From NCBI GenBank assembly GCA_002317385.1, contig DCJH01000002.1, positions 8,512 through 72,511 of the forward strand: DNA of 64,000 nucleotides, in the 5' to 3' direction. The DNA is from Prevotella sp. UBA1705. GTDB taxonomy: Bacteria; Bacteroidota; Bacteroidia; Bacteroidales; Bacteroidaceae. This document shows positions 26,665 through 34,619 of this stretch, piece after piece. Below the pieces are notes generated by a model that had not been told where the DNA came from, did not search any database, and was given only the letters and a program-made list of their open reading frames with translations. The translations under genes and the position numbers were made by a program. The number at the start of each line of letters is the position of its first letter. Positions within the stretch are counted from its first letter, which is position 1.

Positions 26665-27186
26665 TCACAGGTCGAGTAGTCCGTCGGGAATCTCCATGGT
26701 GATGATGCGCTGCCGTTTGTCTACATCGACAATCATTTCATCACTTGCGGGGATGAGCAGGTCGTGCCCATCGGGGGTGGAAAGCTCAAAGAGCGTGTTG
26801 AGAGTGGTATCGTCTACATGGACGATGGTGCCCACAGGCTGCTGCGATGCGGCATCCACGACCTGATAACCCACGATTTCCGACCAGGTGAGATGGTCCT
26901 CGTCGGCCTCAGCGTGGGCCCTCGGGAAATAGACATCGCAGCCTGTGAGCTCCCTTGCGCGGTCTTCGGAGTCGATGTCTTCAAACTTCATCAGCGCCAG
27001 TTCGTCACTCCGAAACCGATACTCCTCCATGAAAAACGGAACGAGGATGCCGTCAATCTCAAGGATAAGATAGTCGGCATCCACCTGGTCGAAGATGTCG
27101 TCGCTGAACTGCAACGTAATCTCGCCCCTCACGCCATGCGGTTTTCCGAGGCGTCCAATCTTGTAAACGTCTTCCTTTCTAATCAT
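26665..27186 (-). CDS. rimM: RimM, 16S rRNA processing / ribosome maturation factor
   Basis: The 173-residue protein begins with VYKIGRLGKPHGVRGEITLQ, the RimM signature, and continues with the PRC-barrel part (LTWSEIVGYQVVD, LLIPASDEMIVDVD). It assists maturation of the small-subunit head with S19. ATG 27186 is chosen because the family starts at this point; it overlaps the end of murA by 8 nt, indicating translational coupling. Confidence 0.95.
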   Translation of the reverse strand: MIRKEDVYKIGRLGKPHGVRGEITLQFSDDIFDQVDADYLILEIDGILVPFFMEEYRFRSDELALMKFEDIDSEDRARELTGCDVYFPRAHAEADEDHLTWSEIVGYQVVDAASQQPVGTIVHVDDTTLNTLFELSTPDGHDLLIPASDEMIVDVDKRQRIITMEIPDGLLDL

Positions 27187-28489
27187 CCACGCGGTGAATC
27201 TTGGCCCCAAGATTGTTGAGACGCTGCTCGATATCCTCGTAGCCGCGGTCTATCTGGGCAATGTTTTCGATACGGCTCACACCCTCAGCACCCATCGCTG
27301 CAATGAGCAGGGCGATGCCGGCGCGGATGTCCGGGCTCGTCATGCGACCGGCACGGAGCGTGATTCTGTGGTCCTGCCCCACGACAACGGCCCGGTGAGG
27401 GTCGCAAAGGATGATCTGAGCACCCATGTCTATGAGCTTGTCGACGAAGAAAAGGCGACTCTCAAACATCTTCTGATGGATGAGGACAGAGCCTCGGGCC
27501 TGGGTGGCCACCACGAGAAGCACCGACAAAAGGTCGGGAGTGAGACCGGGCCAAGGGGCGTCTGCCAGGGTCATGATGGTGCCATCGATAAACGATTCGA
27601 TGACATAATGGTTCTGATGGGGTATGAATATGTCGTCGCCCTCGACCTTGATCTTCACGCCAAGACGACGGAAAGAATCGGGGATGACGCCCAGATCCTT
27701 GAGTGACACGTCCTTAATCCTCACGCCGCTACCTACCATTGCCGCCATGCCTATGAACGAACCCACCTCGATCATATCGGGTAGAAGCCGATGCTTGGCG
27801 CCGTGGAGGCTCTTCACTCCCACGATGGTGAGGAGGTTGCTACCTATTCCACTGATGCTCGCGCCCATGGCATTGAGCAGGTGGCACAGCTGTTGGATGT
27901 AGGGTTCGCAGGCTGCATTGTAGACCGTGGTGACGCCTTTGGCCATCACTGCGGCCATGATGATGTTGGCCGTACCAGTGACCGACGCCTCGTCGAGCAG
28001 CATATAGGTGCCCTTGAGGTGCTTGGCCTGAATCTGATAGACGTCGCGTTCTTCGTCGCGCATGAAGTTGGCGCCGAGGTTCTTGAACCCTAAGAAGTGG
28101 GTGTCGAGACGCCGACGCCCTATCTTGTCGCCTCCGGGCTTGGCCACTGTGGCCTTGCCGAAGCGGCCGAGAAGTGGTCCTATCATCAGCACGGAGCCGC
28201 GAAGCGACGAGCATTTCTTCACAAACTCGAGGCTGTCGAGGTATTCAAGGTTGAGCTCGTCGGCCTGGAAGGTGTAGTCGTTGCGACTGTTGCGGGTCAC
28301 CTTCACGCCGATATCGATGAGCAACTTGATGAGATTGTTCACATCGAGGATATCGGGCACATTGGTGATGCGCACTTCTTCCTCGGTGAGCAGCGTGGCG
28401 CAGATCACCTCCAGCGCCTCGTTTTTGGCGCCTTGGGGTACGATGGTACCGCTCAACTGGTGTCCGCCTTCAATGATGAATGACTCCAT
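27179..28489 (-). CDS. murA: MurA, UDP-GlcNAc enolpyruvyl transferase (active-site Asp)
   Basis: The 436-residue enzyme transfers enolpyruvate from PEP to UDP-GlcNAc, the first committed step of peptidoglycan synthesis. IEGGHQLSGTIVPQGAKNEA opens it and later motifs RRLGVKIKVEGDDI and LTPDLLSVLLVVATQA fit the family. The catalytic loop reads KPGGDKIGRR: Asp121 stands where most bacteria have the Cys that fosfomycin alkylates. Enzymes with this change, as in Mycobacterium and Chlamydia, are active but fosfomycin-insensitive. It starts 2 bp after the DUF4290 gene and overlaps rimM. Confidence 0.96.
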   Translation of the reverse strand: MESFIIEGGHQLSGTIVPQGAKNEALEVICATLLTEEEVRITNVPDILDVNNLIKLLIDIGVKVTRNSRNDYTFQADELNLEYLDSLEFVKKCSSLRGSVLMIGPLLGRFGKATVAKPGGDKIGRRRLDTHFLGFKNLGANFMRDEERDVYQIQAKHLKGTYMLLDEASVTGTANIIMAAVMAKGVTTVYNAACEPYIQQLCHLLNAMGASISGIGSNLLTIVGVKSLHGAKHRLLPDMIEVGSFIGMAAMVGSGVRIKDVSLKDLGVIPDSFRRLGVKIKVEGDDIFIPHQNHYVIESFIDGTIMTLADAPWPGLTPDLLSVLLVVATQARGSVLIHQKMFESRLFFVDKLIDMGAQIILCDPHRAVVVGQDHRITLRAGRMTSPDIRAGIALLIAAMGAEGVSRIENIAQIDRGYEDIEQRLNNLGAKIHRVDD

Positions 28490-28491
28490 GC

Positions 28492-29082
28492 CTATCTTCT
28501 TTTACGCTTTTTCTCGGTTTCCTGGGCCACGATCTTGTCGAACTTGAACTTGGCAAGGTCGAGCTGCACCACTCCATCGGTGTATCGTGCGAGGTCGTCG
28601 GCCACCTTCTCATCACTGTATCCGTGGCTCCACTGCATGAGGTCGCGCTTCATCTGGTTGGCGGCGAGCCTCACGAGCGCATCCTGTTCCTTGCCGGCGG
28701 GCATGGTCTTGAGCTTCTCGAAGATGTCGAACAGCATGCGACCATAGTGGCGCACGGGTATGCGCTGCATGGGATAGCCCATCGGTTCGGGCCGGGTGGT
28801 TATGGTCTTGGCCTGCGACACGTCGTAGGGCCAGTCGATGTCGAGCTTGAAATCGCTCATCAGGGCGAGATGATCCCATAGCTTCTGCTTATAGTCGGCA
28901 CTCTCCTTGATCTGCGGGAACATGCGTTCCATGGTGATGATGATGGTTTCGGCACAACGCTGGCGCTCGGCCTTGTCGGGCAAAGAGAGGGCATGGTTGA
29001 CCATGTTTTGCACTTCGCGGCCGTATTCGGGCAGCACAAGACTCTCTCGCTGAGTGTTATAATCTAATCCGTCTATGTTCAT
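28492..29082 (-). CDS. DUF4290 protein
   Basis: The 196-residue protein has no signal peptide or membrane segment and is predicted cytosolic. It begins GLDYNTQRESLVLPEYGREV and has a basic C-terminus (ETEKKRKRR). It matches my recollection of the DUF4290 family that precedes murA in Bacteroidota; no function is known to me. ATG 29082 is chosen because the frame upstream reads through a CCCCTCCC repeat. The 2-bp gap to murA suggests linked translation, hence perhaps a cell-envelope role. Confidence 0.8.
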   Translation of the reverse strand: MNIDGLDYNTQRESLVLPEYGREVQNMVNHALSLPDKAERQRCAETIIITMERMFPQIKESADYKQKLWDHLALMSDFKLDIDWPYDVSQAKTITTRPEPMGYPMQRIPVRHYGRMLFDIFEKLKTMPAGKEQDALVRLAANQMKRDLMQWSHGYSDEKVADDLARYTDGVVQLDLAKFKFDKIVAQETEKKRKRR

Positions 29083-29097
29083 AAGTAAAATAAAAGG

Positions 29098-29255
29098 GGC
29101 CTCCCCAGACCCTCCTGTGCGAGGGAAAAGCCAACCGGGAGGCACGGCTCTTGATATTAGAAATACTTTTTCGCAGGCAAATCGCTTCTCATTAAAACCC
29201 AGATGAAGGTCGTCCCGCATGGCCTGCCCCTCCCTCGGAGGGGTCAGGGGAGGCG
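29098..29255. repeat. CCCCTCCC inverted-repeat element, second pair
   Basis: GGGGCCTCCCCAGACCCTCC at the left end and GGAGGGGTCAGGGGAGGC at the right are near reverse complements flanking about 115 bp. It fills the spacer between tsaB and the DUF4290 gene and resembles the element at 25272-25467. Confidence 0.7.
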
Positions 29256-29257
29256 TT

Positions 29258-29950
29258 TTATAGCAGCTTCCTCGGCTGCTTGGCCACGAAATCCTTGAGG
29301 TAGAAAGGCACGAAATAGGCCACATCCTCAAACTGTTCCTGGGCAAAGCGCTTCTCGGCCAGTGGCATCATGCTCTTGGCCAGTGGCTCCACACCCTCGA
29401 TGAAGTGGGCGTTGGGATGGTTGATGGTCTCTTTACATTTCATGGCACCATTGCCAAAGAAGTAGACCGGCTGCTTGTCGAGAAACTCTTTGTAGGTCTC
29501 TGAGTCGACCACATCGGCGTGGATGGGTCGGATTTCCTTGAGCGAACGGTCGAAAATCTGTGCATAGACCTCCATGCGACGGGCGTCGAGCATGGGGCAG
29601 AGCAGCGCATTGTCCTCGGCAATCTGCTCCCGAAGCAGCACGGGCGTGCAGAGCAGCTCGAGCGTAGGCACGGCGATGAGCTTCACGCCACGGCCATAGC
29701 AGATGCCCTTGGCCATCGACACGCCGATGCGCAGACCTGTGTAGGAGCCCGGACCACAACTCACGGCCACCGCGTCGAGGGGGATGGCGTGGTTGTCGAC
29801 AAACGAGAGCGCCTCGTCTACAAATGCGCCGAGCTTCTCAGCATGGTTGGGGCCGGAATGGTCTTCGAGCTCAAAGATACACCCGCCATCCTCGCTGACG
29901 GCCACGGAACACACGTTGGTGCTCGTTTCAATATGCAAGATACAAGACAT
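29258..29950 (-). CDS. tsaB: TsaB, tRNA threonylcarbamoyladenosine synthesis protein
   Basis: The 230-residue protein is an actin-fold member of the complex that makes t6A37 in ANN-decoding tRNAs. It begins ILHIETSTNVCSVAVSEDG and has the hallmark AVSCGPGSYTGLRIGVSMAK. No metal-binding HxxxH as in TsaD is present, which separates it from that paralogue. ATG 29950 is chosen because upstream codons enter the promoter. It is divergent from yicC and starts the long minus-strand run to the transporter. Confidence 0.94.
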   Translation of the reverse strand: MSCILHIETSTNVCSVAVSEDGGCIFELEDHSGPNHAEKLGAFVDEALSFVDNHAIPLDAVAVSCGPGSYTGLRIGVSMAKGICYGRGVKLIAVPTLELLCTPVLLREQIAEDNALLCPMLDARRMEVYAQIFDRSLKEIRPIHADVVDSETYKEFLDKQPVYFFGNGAMKCKETINHPNAHFIEGVEPLAKSMMPLAEKRFAQEQFEDVAYFVPFYLKDFVAKQPRKLL

Positions 29951-29992
29951 ATTCTTTCCTAATGCTTTAAAAATATTAACCTTAATAAAATG

Positions 29993-30000
29993 CAAATTTA
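29993..30000 (-). promoter_or_regulatory. Bacteroidota -7 box (TAAATTTG) of tsaB
   Basis: On the minus strand TAAATTTGCA matches TAnnTTTG and lies about 42 bp before the tsaB ATG. It is back-to-back with the yicC promoter. Confidence 0.65.
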
Positions 30001-30023
30001 CTCTTTTTTCCCGCAATTCTTAG

Positions 30024-30031
30024 TAATTTTG
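30024..30031 (+). promoter_or_regulatory. Bacteroidota -7 box (TAATTTTG) of yicC
   Basis: TAATTTTGCAG lies 23 bp before the yicC ATG. The two boxes in this spacer are 23 bp apart, so the divergent promoters overlap in their upstream parts. Confidence 0.65.
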
Positions 30032-30054
30032 CAGAAATTTAACTGTAAGAAGCT

Positions 30055-30930
30055 ATGATACAATCCATGACAGGCTACGGCAAATCGGTTGTGGCCTACA
30101 AAGAAAAGAAAATCAATGTTGAGATCAAGTCGCTGAACAGCAAGACGCTCGACCTATCTACGCGCATCGCTCCCCTCTATCGTGAGAAGGAGATGGAGAT
30201 GAGGCAGGTGATCAGCGCGGCCCTGGTGCGCGGCAAAGTAGACTTTTCTATCTGGATTGAAAAGGACACCTTGGTAGACGCCACGCCCATCAACGGCGCA
30301 CTGGTGGATAACTATTACCATCAGATCAAGGCCATCTCGCAGAAGACGGGCATCCCTGAGCCCACCGATTGGTATGGCACTCTGCTCCGCATGCCCGATG
30401 TATTGCTCAAGACCGAGAGCGAGCAGCTGGACGAAGCCGAGTGGGAAGCTGCCCGCAAGGCCATAGACCAGGCCCTCGCCGAGCTGCTGAACTTCCGCCA
30501 TCAGGAGGGTGCAGCGCTGGAGAAGAAGTTCCACGAGAAGATAGACAACATCGAGGCGCTGCTGCGCTCAATAGAGCCTTTCGAGGCGAGTCGCGTGCCG
30601 AAGATCAAGGAACAGATTATCAAGGGACTGGAACAGATACCCGAGGCCGACTACAGCAAGAACCGACTGGAGCAGGAACTCATCTACTACATCGAGAAAC
30701 TGGATATCAGCGAGGAGAAGCAGCGCCTCTCCAACCACCTGAAATACTTCCGCGAGACCATGGCCGAAGACCAACCTGTGGGCAAGAAACTGGGCTTCAT
30801 CGCTCAGGAGATGGGCCGCGAAATCAACACCACCGGCTCTAAGAGTAACCAAGCAGAGATGCAAAACATCGTGGTGAAGATGAAGGACGAACTGGAACAG
30901 ATTAAGGAACAGGTGCTGAATGCGCTGTAA
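30055..30930 (+). CDS. yicC: YicC family endoribonuclease
   Basis: The 291-residue cytosolic protein starts with the family hallmark IQSMTGYGKS and ends with EMGREINTTGSKSNQAEMQ, where conserved acidic residues sit. The middle is helical and charged. YicC proteins cut RNA endonucleolytically and affect small-RNA decay. It precedes gmk, a pairing common across bacteria, and has its own promoter. Confidence 0.93.
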   Translation: MIQSMTGYGKSVVAYKEKKINVEIKSLNSKTLDLSTRIAPLYREKEMEMRQVISAALVRGKVDFSIWIEKDTLVDATPINGALVDNYYHQIKAISQKTGIPEPTDWYGTLLRMPDVLLKTESEQLDEAEWEAARKAIDQALAELLNFRHQEGAALEKKFHEKIDNIEALLRSIEPFEASRVPKIKEQIIKGLEQIPEADYSKNRLEQELIYYIEKLDISEEKQRLSNHLKYFRETMAEDQPVGKKLGFIAQEMGREINTTGSKSNQAEMQNIVVKMKDELEQIKEQVLNAL

Positions 30931-30963
30931 AAGACCCTCCCTGCCCTCCCTGTAGGGAGGGAG
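30931..30963. repeat. CCCTCCCT-GT-AGGGAGGG palindrome
   Basis: A perfect 8-bp stem with a 2-nt centre at 30944-30961 lies right after the yicC stop, preceded by GACCCTCCCTG. It is a single copy of the CCCCTCCC family. Confidence 0.65.
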
Positions 30964-30999
30964 AAAATATGCTTTCAAGAATAGATTAGAAAGAGATTT

Positions 31000-31632
31000 A
31001 TGCAAGAAAAATATACAGAGAAGCGTGAGTGCGGATGCAACGCCAACGACAAATCAGTGAAAAGCGCCAAACTCATCATCTTCAGCGCACCGAGCGGAAG
31101 CGGAAAGAGCACCATCGTGAACTATCTCATGAAGGAGCATCCGGAGCTGAAGCTGGCGTTCTCCATATCGTGCACCAGCCGGGCACCGCGCGGCACGGAG
31201 CAGAACGGAGTGGAATACTTCTTTTTGTCGCCCGAGGAATTCAAGGCGAAGATTGCCGCAGGCGAGTTTCTGGAGTACGAGGAGGTGTATCCCGACCGCT
31301 TCTACGGCACCCTGAAACAGCAGGTGGAAGACCAGTGCGAGGCCGGACAGAACGTGGTGTTCGACGTCGACGTGAAGGGCGGATGCAACATTAAGAAGTA
31401 TTACGGCGACCGCGCGCTGAGCCTGTTCATACAGCCTCCCTCCATCGACGAGCTGCGCCGACGCCTCGAAGGGCGTGCCACCGACGCGCCGGAGGTCATC
31501 GAACAGCGATTGGCCAAGGCGTCCTATGAGCTCACTTTCGCCGACCAGTTCGACCGAATCATCGTGAACGACGACCTCGCCACAGCCGAAGCCGAGGCCC
31601 TGAAACTCGTGACCGACTTCCTCGAACTATAA
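31000..31632 (+). CDS. gmk: Guanylate kinase
   Basis: The 210-residue cytosolic enzyme phosphorylates GMP to GDP. The P-loop FSAPSGSGKSTIV follows an N-terminal extension of about 25 residues. The GMP-binding region (SISCTSRAPRGTEQNGVEYFF) and GEFLEYEEV, YGTLKQQVE, VFDVDVKGG are all present. No better start lies inside the extension before the beta strand, so ATG 31000 is kept with moderate certainty. It sits between yicC and nadD in one orientation. Confidence 0.96.
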   Translation: MQEKYTEKRECGCNANDKSVKSAKLIIFSAPSGSGKSTIVNYLMKEHPELKLAFSISCTSRAPRGTEQNGVEYFFLSPEEFKAKIAAGEFLEYEEVYPDRFYGTLKQQVEDQCEAGQNVVFDVDVKGGCNIKKYYGDRALSLFIQPPSIDELRRRLEGRATDAPEVIEQRLAKASYELTFADQFDRIIVNDDLATAEAEALKLVTDFLEL

Positions 31633-31651
31633 CCCCGTCATCCCGCCGACC

Positions 31652-32284
31652 ATGCCTCGCCACGCCCATCCATCCCCATCGCCGCAACGCCCCCACCTGG
31701 AGGCAGCGCACCGACAGCGCACCGGCATCTTCGGCGGTAGCTTCAACCCCATACACACCGGCCATATCTCGTTGGCGCGCCAGCTTCTGGAGCAGGCCCA
31801 ACTGGACGAAATATGGTTTGTGGTCTCCCCTTTGAACCCCTTGAAGAAGGCTGCCACCGACCTGCTCGACGACGATCGGCGGCTCCTTCTCACCCGCCGC
31901 GCCCTCGAAGGCGAGCCGCGCCTGGTGGCCTCCGACTACGAGTTCCACCTGCCCCGCCCCTCCTACATGTGGAACACCCTACAACATCTCGCCGCCGACT
32001 ACCCCGAGCGCGAGTTCGTGCTCATCATCGGGGCCGACAATTGGGTAGCCTTCGACCGCTGGGCCCGCCCCGACTACATCCTCAGCCACTTCGAGTTGGC
32101 CGTCTATCCGCGCACGGGTTTCCCCATTGATGAAACCTCGTTGCCCGCCAACGTGCACCTCATCGACACGCAACTCTATCCCGTAAGCAGCACGGAGATA
32201 CGCCAACGCGTGAAAGCCGGCGAGCCCATTGACGGCCTTGTGCCACCTGAAATCCAAGCCTCGGTGCTGGAATACTATCGATAG
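31652..32284 (+). CDS. nadD: NadD, nicotinate-nucleotide adenylyltransferase
   Basis: The 210-residue enzyme adenylates NaMN in NAD synthesis. The nucleotidylyltransferase motif GIFGGSFNPIHTGH opens the core and YPVSSTEIRQRVKAGE closes it (SSTxIR). About 24 residues rich in His and Pro precede the core; no in-frame ATG lies closer, so either the extension is real or a non-ATG start is used. The gene begins 19 bp after gmk and is probably cotranscribed. Confidence 0.94.
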   Translation: MPRHAHPSPSPQRPHLEAAHRQRTGIFGGSFNPIHTGHISLARQLLEQAQLDEIWFVVSPLNPLKKAATDLLDDDRRLLLTRRALEGEPRLVASDYEFHLPRPSYMWNTLQHLAADYPEREFVLIIGADNWVAFDRWARPDYILSHFELAVYPRTGFPIDETSLPANVHLIDTQLYPVSSTEIRQRVKAGEPIDGLVPPEIQASVLEYYR

Positions 32285-32818
32285 AACATCCTGATTAAAA
32301 CGAGAAAAAGGCCTTGAAATATCTTGAACAAGGCCTTGCATTACGCCTCATAACCCCTTTTGCCATGCTCTCGGCCAAGAAAAAGGCGAAAAATGAGGCT
32401 TTTCCTATCCTTCTATCACTCAGCCATTTACAAAAATCCGACATTTTGAGGCATTGCGAAAAGATAGTTTTCGCGTGGCGATAAGGTACTAATCATCCTC
32501 ACAACAAGGCCTTTTCAAGCCACGATTCGGCCTAAATAGAATTGCGAAAAGGGCCTCTTCGCATCCTCGAAGCCATGCAAGAGCGACAAAACCAAGACTT
32601 TTTCGCCTCAGCTTTCCCACTTTTGTCTCTAATGAAAGCTATTTCTCAAAGAAATAATAGACCAATAGTCTTGACAAAACAGCTATCCATCCTTTCGGCG
32701 ATGGAGCACTCGTCTGTCCCGAAATACCTCCTCATTTTGTCGCCATCTGCACCCCGATTTTTCAGTTTTCGCACTAAAAAATAGCCCCCGAAGACCACCA
32801 TCGAGCCGAATTTATTTG
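32285..32818. repeat. Gene-free stretch after nadD with terminator and repeats
   Basis: AAGGCCTTG (32308-32316) and CAAGGCCTT (32329-32337) form a 9-bp hairpin that may end nadD transcription; its U-tract is weak. Near 32455-32500 are GGTAGTAATCGC-family pieces (AAGATAGTTTTCGCG, GATAAGGTACTAATC). The remainder has no recognisable gene. Confidence 0.6.
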
Positions 32819-32826
32819 TATTTTTG
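32819..32826 (+). promoter_or_regulatory. -7 box (TATTTTTG) almost touching the Fur-family start codon
   Basis: TATTTTTGCA ends only 8 bp before the ATG at 32835. A start point 4-8 bp downstream would give a leader of a few nucleotides at most. Confidence 0.5.
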
Positions 32827-32834
32827 CAAGAGAT

Positions 32835-33254
32835 ATGGACGAAACAAATTGTGTAAGACTGCTTGAGCAGCATGGCATCAAGCCCACGAGCAACCGCATC
32901 GTGGTGGTGAGGGCACTGGCCGAAGAGGAGCATCCCTCCTCCATCTCCGACCTGGAGACCCGCATCCTCACCATCGACAAAAGCGGAATATTCCGCTCTC
33001 TGATGCTCTTCCGCGAGCACCATCTGGTGCACTCGATAGAGGACGGGGAGGGAGGAGTGAAGTATGAGCTCTGCCATAGCCACGACGAGGAGGAAGACGA
33101 CGACCAGCACGTGCACTTCTTTTGTGAGCAATGCCACCGCATCTTCTGCCTCCACGACACCCCCGTGCCCCCCATCCAACTGCCCGACGGCTACTCCGCT
33201 CACTCGTTCAACTACATGGTGAAGGGGATTTGCGGGGAATGCCGGAAGAAATGA
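32835..33254 (+). CDS. Fur-family metalloregulator
   Basis: The 139-residue protein has an N-terminal winged helix (LLEQHGIKPTSNRIVVVRAL...GIFRSLMLFREHHLVHSI). The C-terminal metal-binding half has an acidic/His segment (CHSHDEEEDDDQHVHFF), CEQCHRIFCL and a final CGEC. These are the two CxxC pairs of a structural zinc site plus His-rich regulatory sites. It could be Fur, Zur or PerR-like; the His-rich segment slightly favours Zur or Fur. The start sits 8 bp after a -7 box. It probably regulates metal uptake genes elsewhere. Confidence 0.88.
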   Translation: MDETNCVRLLEQHGIKPTSNRIVVVRALAEEEHPSSISDLETRILTIDKSGIFRSLMLFREHHLVHSIEDGEGGVKYELCHSHDEEEDDDQHVHFFCEQCHRIFCLHDTPVPPIQLPDGYSAHSFNYMVKGICGECRKK

Positions 33255-33408
33255 AATGAGAAATGAGAAGTGAGAAAGTAGAAATGATGAGTTGTCTAAG
33301 CAGTTGTTTGCAGCTGACGATTAGGCTATGGAGAAACTGCAAAGATATTTTAGCAGGCACGCAAAACCCAAACGCCCTTTCTCTCAACTATCTCTCGCGC
33401 TTCAACAT

Positions 33409-33514
33409 TTGTCTTAACTCCTTAAATTCTTAACTCCTTAACTCCCCGAACCCCAAGACATTTGTCTTTAACTTCCGAGCGAAGCGATAACTTCTATAAC
33501 TCCTTTAACTCCTC
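33409..33514. repeat. TTAACTCC repeat, copy C
   Basis: TTAACTCC units, GACATTTGTCTTTAACTTCC, core GAGCGAAGCGATAAC, then TAACTCCTTTAACTCC. It ends 4 bp before the mutY ATG, so the mutY leader is made of repeat sequence. Confidence 0.78.
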
Positions 33515-33518
33515 AAAA

Positions 33519-34544
33519 ATGTCCCCTCACTCCTTCTCCTCCGCCCTCCTCACCTGGTATCAGGACCACGCCCGCGACCTTCCGTGGCGCCACACCCACG
33601 ATCCCTATGCCATCTGGCTGAGCGAAATCATCATGCAGCAGACGCGCATAGCCCAGGGACAGGCCTATTGGGAGCGGTTCATGGCCCAATATCCCACCGT
33701 GGAGCAGCTCGCCGCAGCCTCCGAAGACGAGGTATTGCGGCTGTGGCAGGGGCTCGGCTACTACTCCCGCGCCCGCCATCTGCATCAGGCCGCGCAGCAG
33801 ATTGTGGCCCTGGGCCGATTCCCCGACACCGTGGAGGTAATAAGAAAGCTCAAAGGTGTGGGCGACTATACCGCCGCAGCTATCGGCGCCTTCGCCTTCG
33901 GCCTGCCCACCGCAGCCGTAGATGGCAATTTCTATCGGGTGCTCTCGCGCGTCTTCGGCATCGACACGCCTATCAATTCAAGTGAGGGAAAGAAGGAGTT
34001 TCAGGCGTTGGCCAATGAGATGACCGGCGAGAGGGCGGCCGAATTCAACTCTGCCATGATGGACTTCGGCGCCATACAGTGCACCCCCAAGAGCCCTTCG
34101 TGCATCGTTTGCCCGTTTTGCGAGGAGTGCGAGGCGTTGCGACAGGGGCGCATAGACCAGCTGCCCGTGAAGCTCAAGACGGTGAAGGTGAAGACCCTGC
34201 GCATGACCTACGTCTACCTGCGCCATCGGGGCGAAGTGGCCATCCGCCGCCGTGGCGAGGGCGATATATGGCAGGGACTGTGGGAACCGGTGCTGCTCGA
34301 CGAGACGCCGGCACTGACCAATCTCAGGAATGCCGTCATGCGGGACGCCCGACTGGTGGCCAAGGAGGTGAAACACGTGCTCACCCACCGCATCATCCTT
34401 GCCGACTTCTACCTCTACGAGCCTGCCGCCCGCCCATCGCTGCCCGCCGACTACATCTGGATCAAGGAGCAAGACATCGACCAATATGCCATCCCGCGAC
34501 TCGTCGAAATACTTCTTGAGAGACTGAATGATGCAGAATCATAA
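33519..34544 (+). CDS. mutY: MutY, A/G-specific adenine glycosylase
   Basis: The 341-residue repair enzyme removes adenine opposite 8-oxoguanine. The HhH-GPD core shows SEIIMQQTRI (catalytic Glu), KLKGVGDYTAAAIGAFAF (helix-hairpin-helix) and AAVDGNFYRVLSRVFG (catalytic Asp). The [4Fe-4S] loop has C-x6-C-x2-C-x5-C (CTPKSPSCIVCPFCEEC). A C-terminal NUDIX-like 8-oxoG reader follows (VAIRRRGEGDIWQGLWEP). ATG 33519 is chosen because earlier codons are repeat sequence. Confidence 0.96.
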   Translation: MSPHSFSSALLTWYQDHARDLPWRHTHDPYAIWLSEIIMQQTRIAQGQAYWERFMAQYPTVEQLAAASEDEVLRLWQGLGYYSRARHLHQAAQQIVALGRFPDTVEVIRKLKGVGDYTAAAIGAFAFGLPTAAVDGNFYRVLSRVFGIDTPINSSEGKKEFQALANEMTGERAAEFNSAMMDFGAIQCTPKSPSCIVCPFCEECEALRQGRIDQLPVKLKTVKVKTLRMTYVYLRHRGEVAIRRRGEGDIWQGLWEPVLLDETPALTNLRNAVMRDARLVAKEVKHVLTHRIILADFYLYEPAARPSLPADYIWIKEQDIDQYAIPRLVEILLERLNDAES

Positions 34545-34584
34545 AAATATAAAGCTGTTAGAATGGTATGTGAATTACTTTTTG

Positions 34585-34592
34585 TAAATTTG
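34585..34592 (+). promoter_or_regulatory. Bacteroidota -7 box (TAAATTTG) of metG
   Basis: TAAATTTGCAG matches TAnnTTTG and lies 28 bp before the metG ATG. Confidence 0.65.
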
Positions 34593-34619
34593 CAGCAGTA
34601 TTTAAAATCAATTCATTAG

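Noticed and set aside
29083..29346. Upstream extension of the DUF4290 protein by 88 residues
   Set aside because: It is read from a CCCCTCCC element and overlaps tsaB; the conserved start is at 29082.
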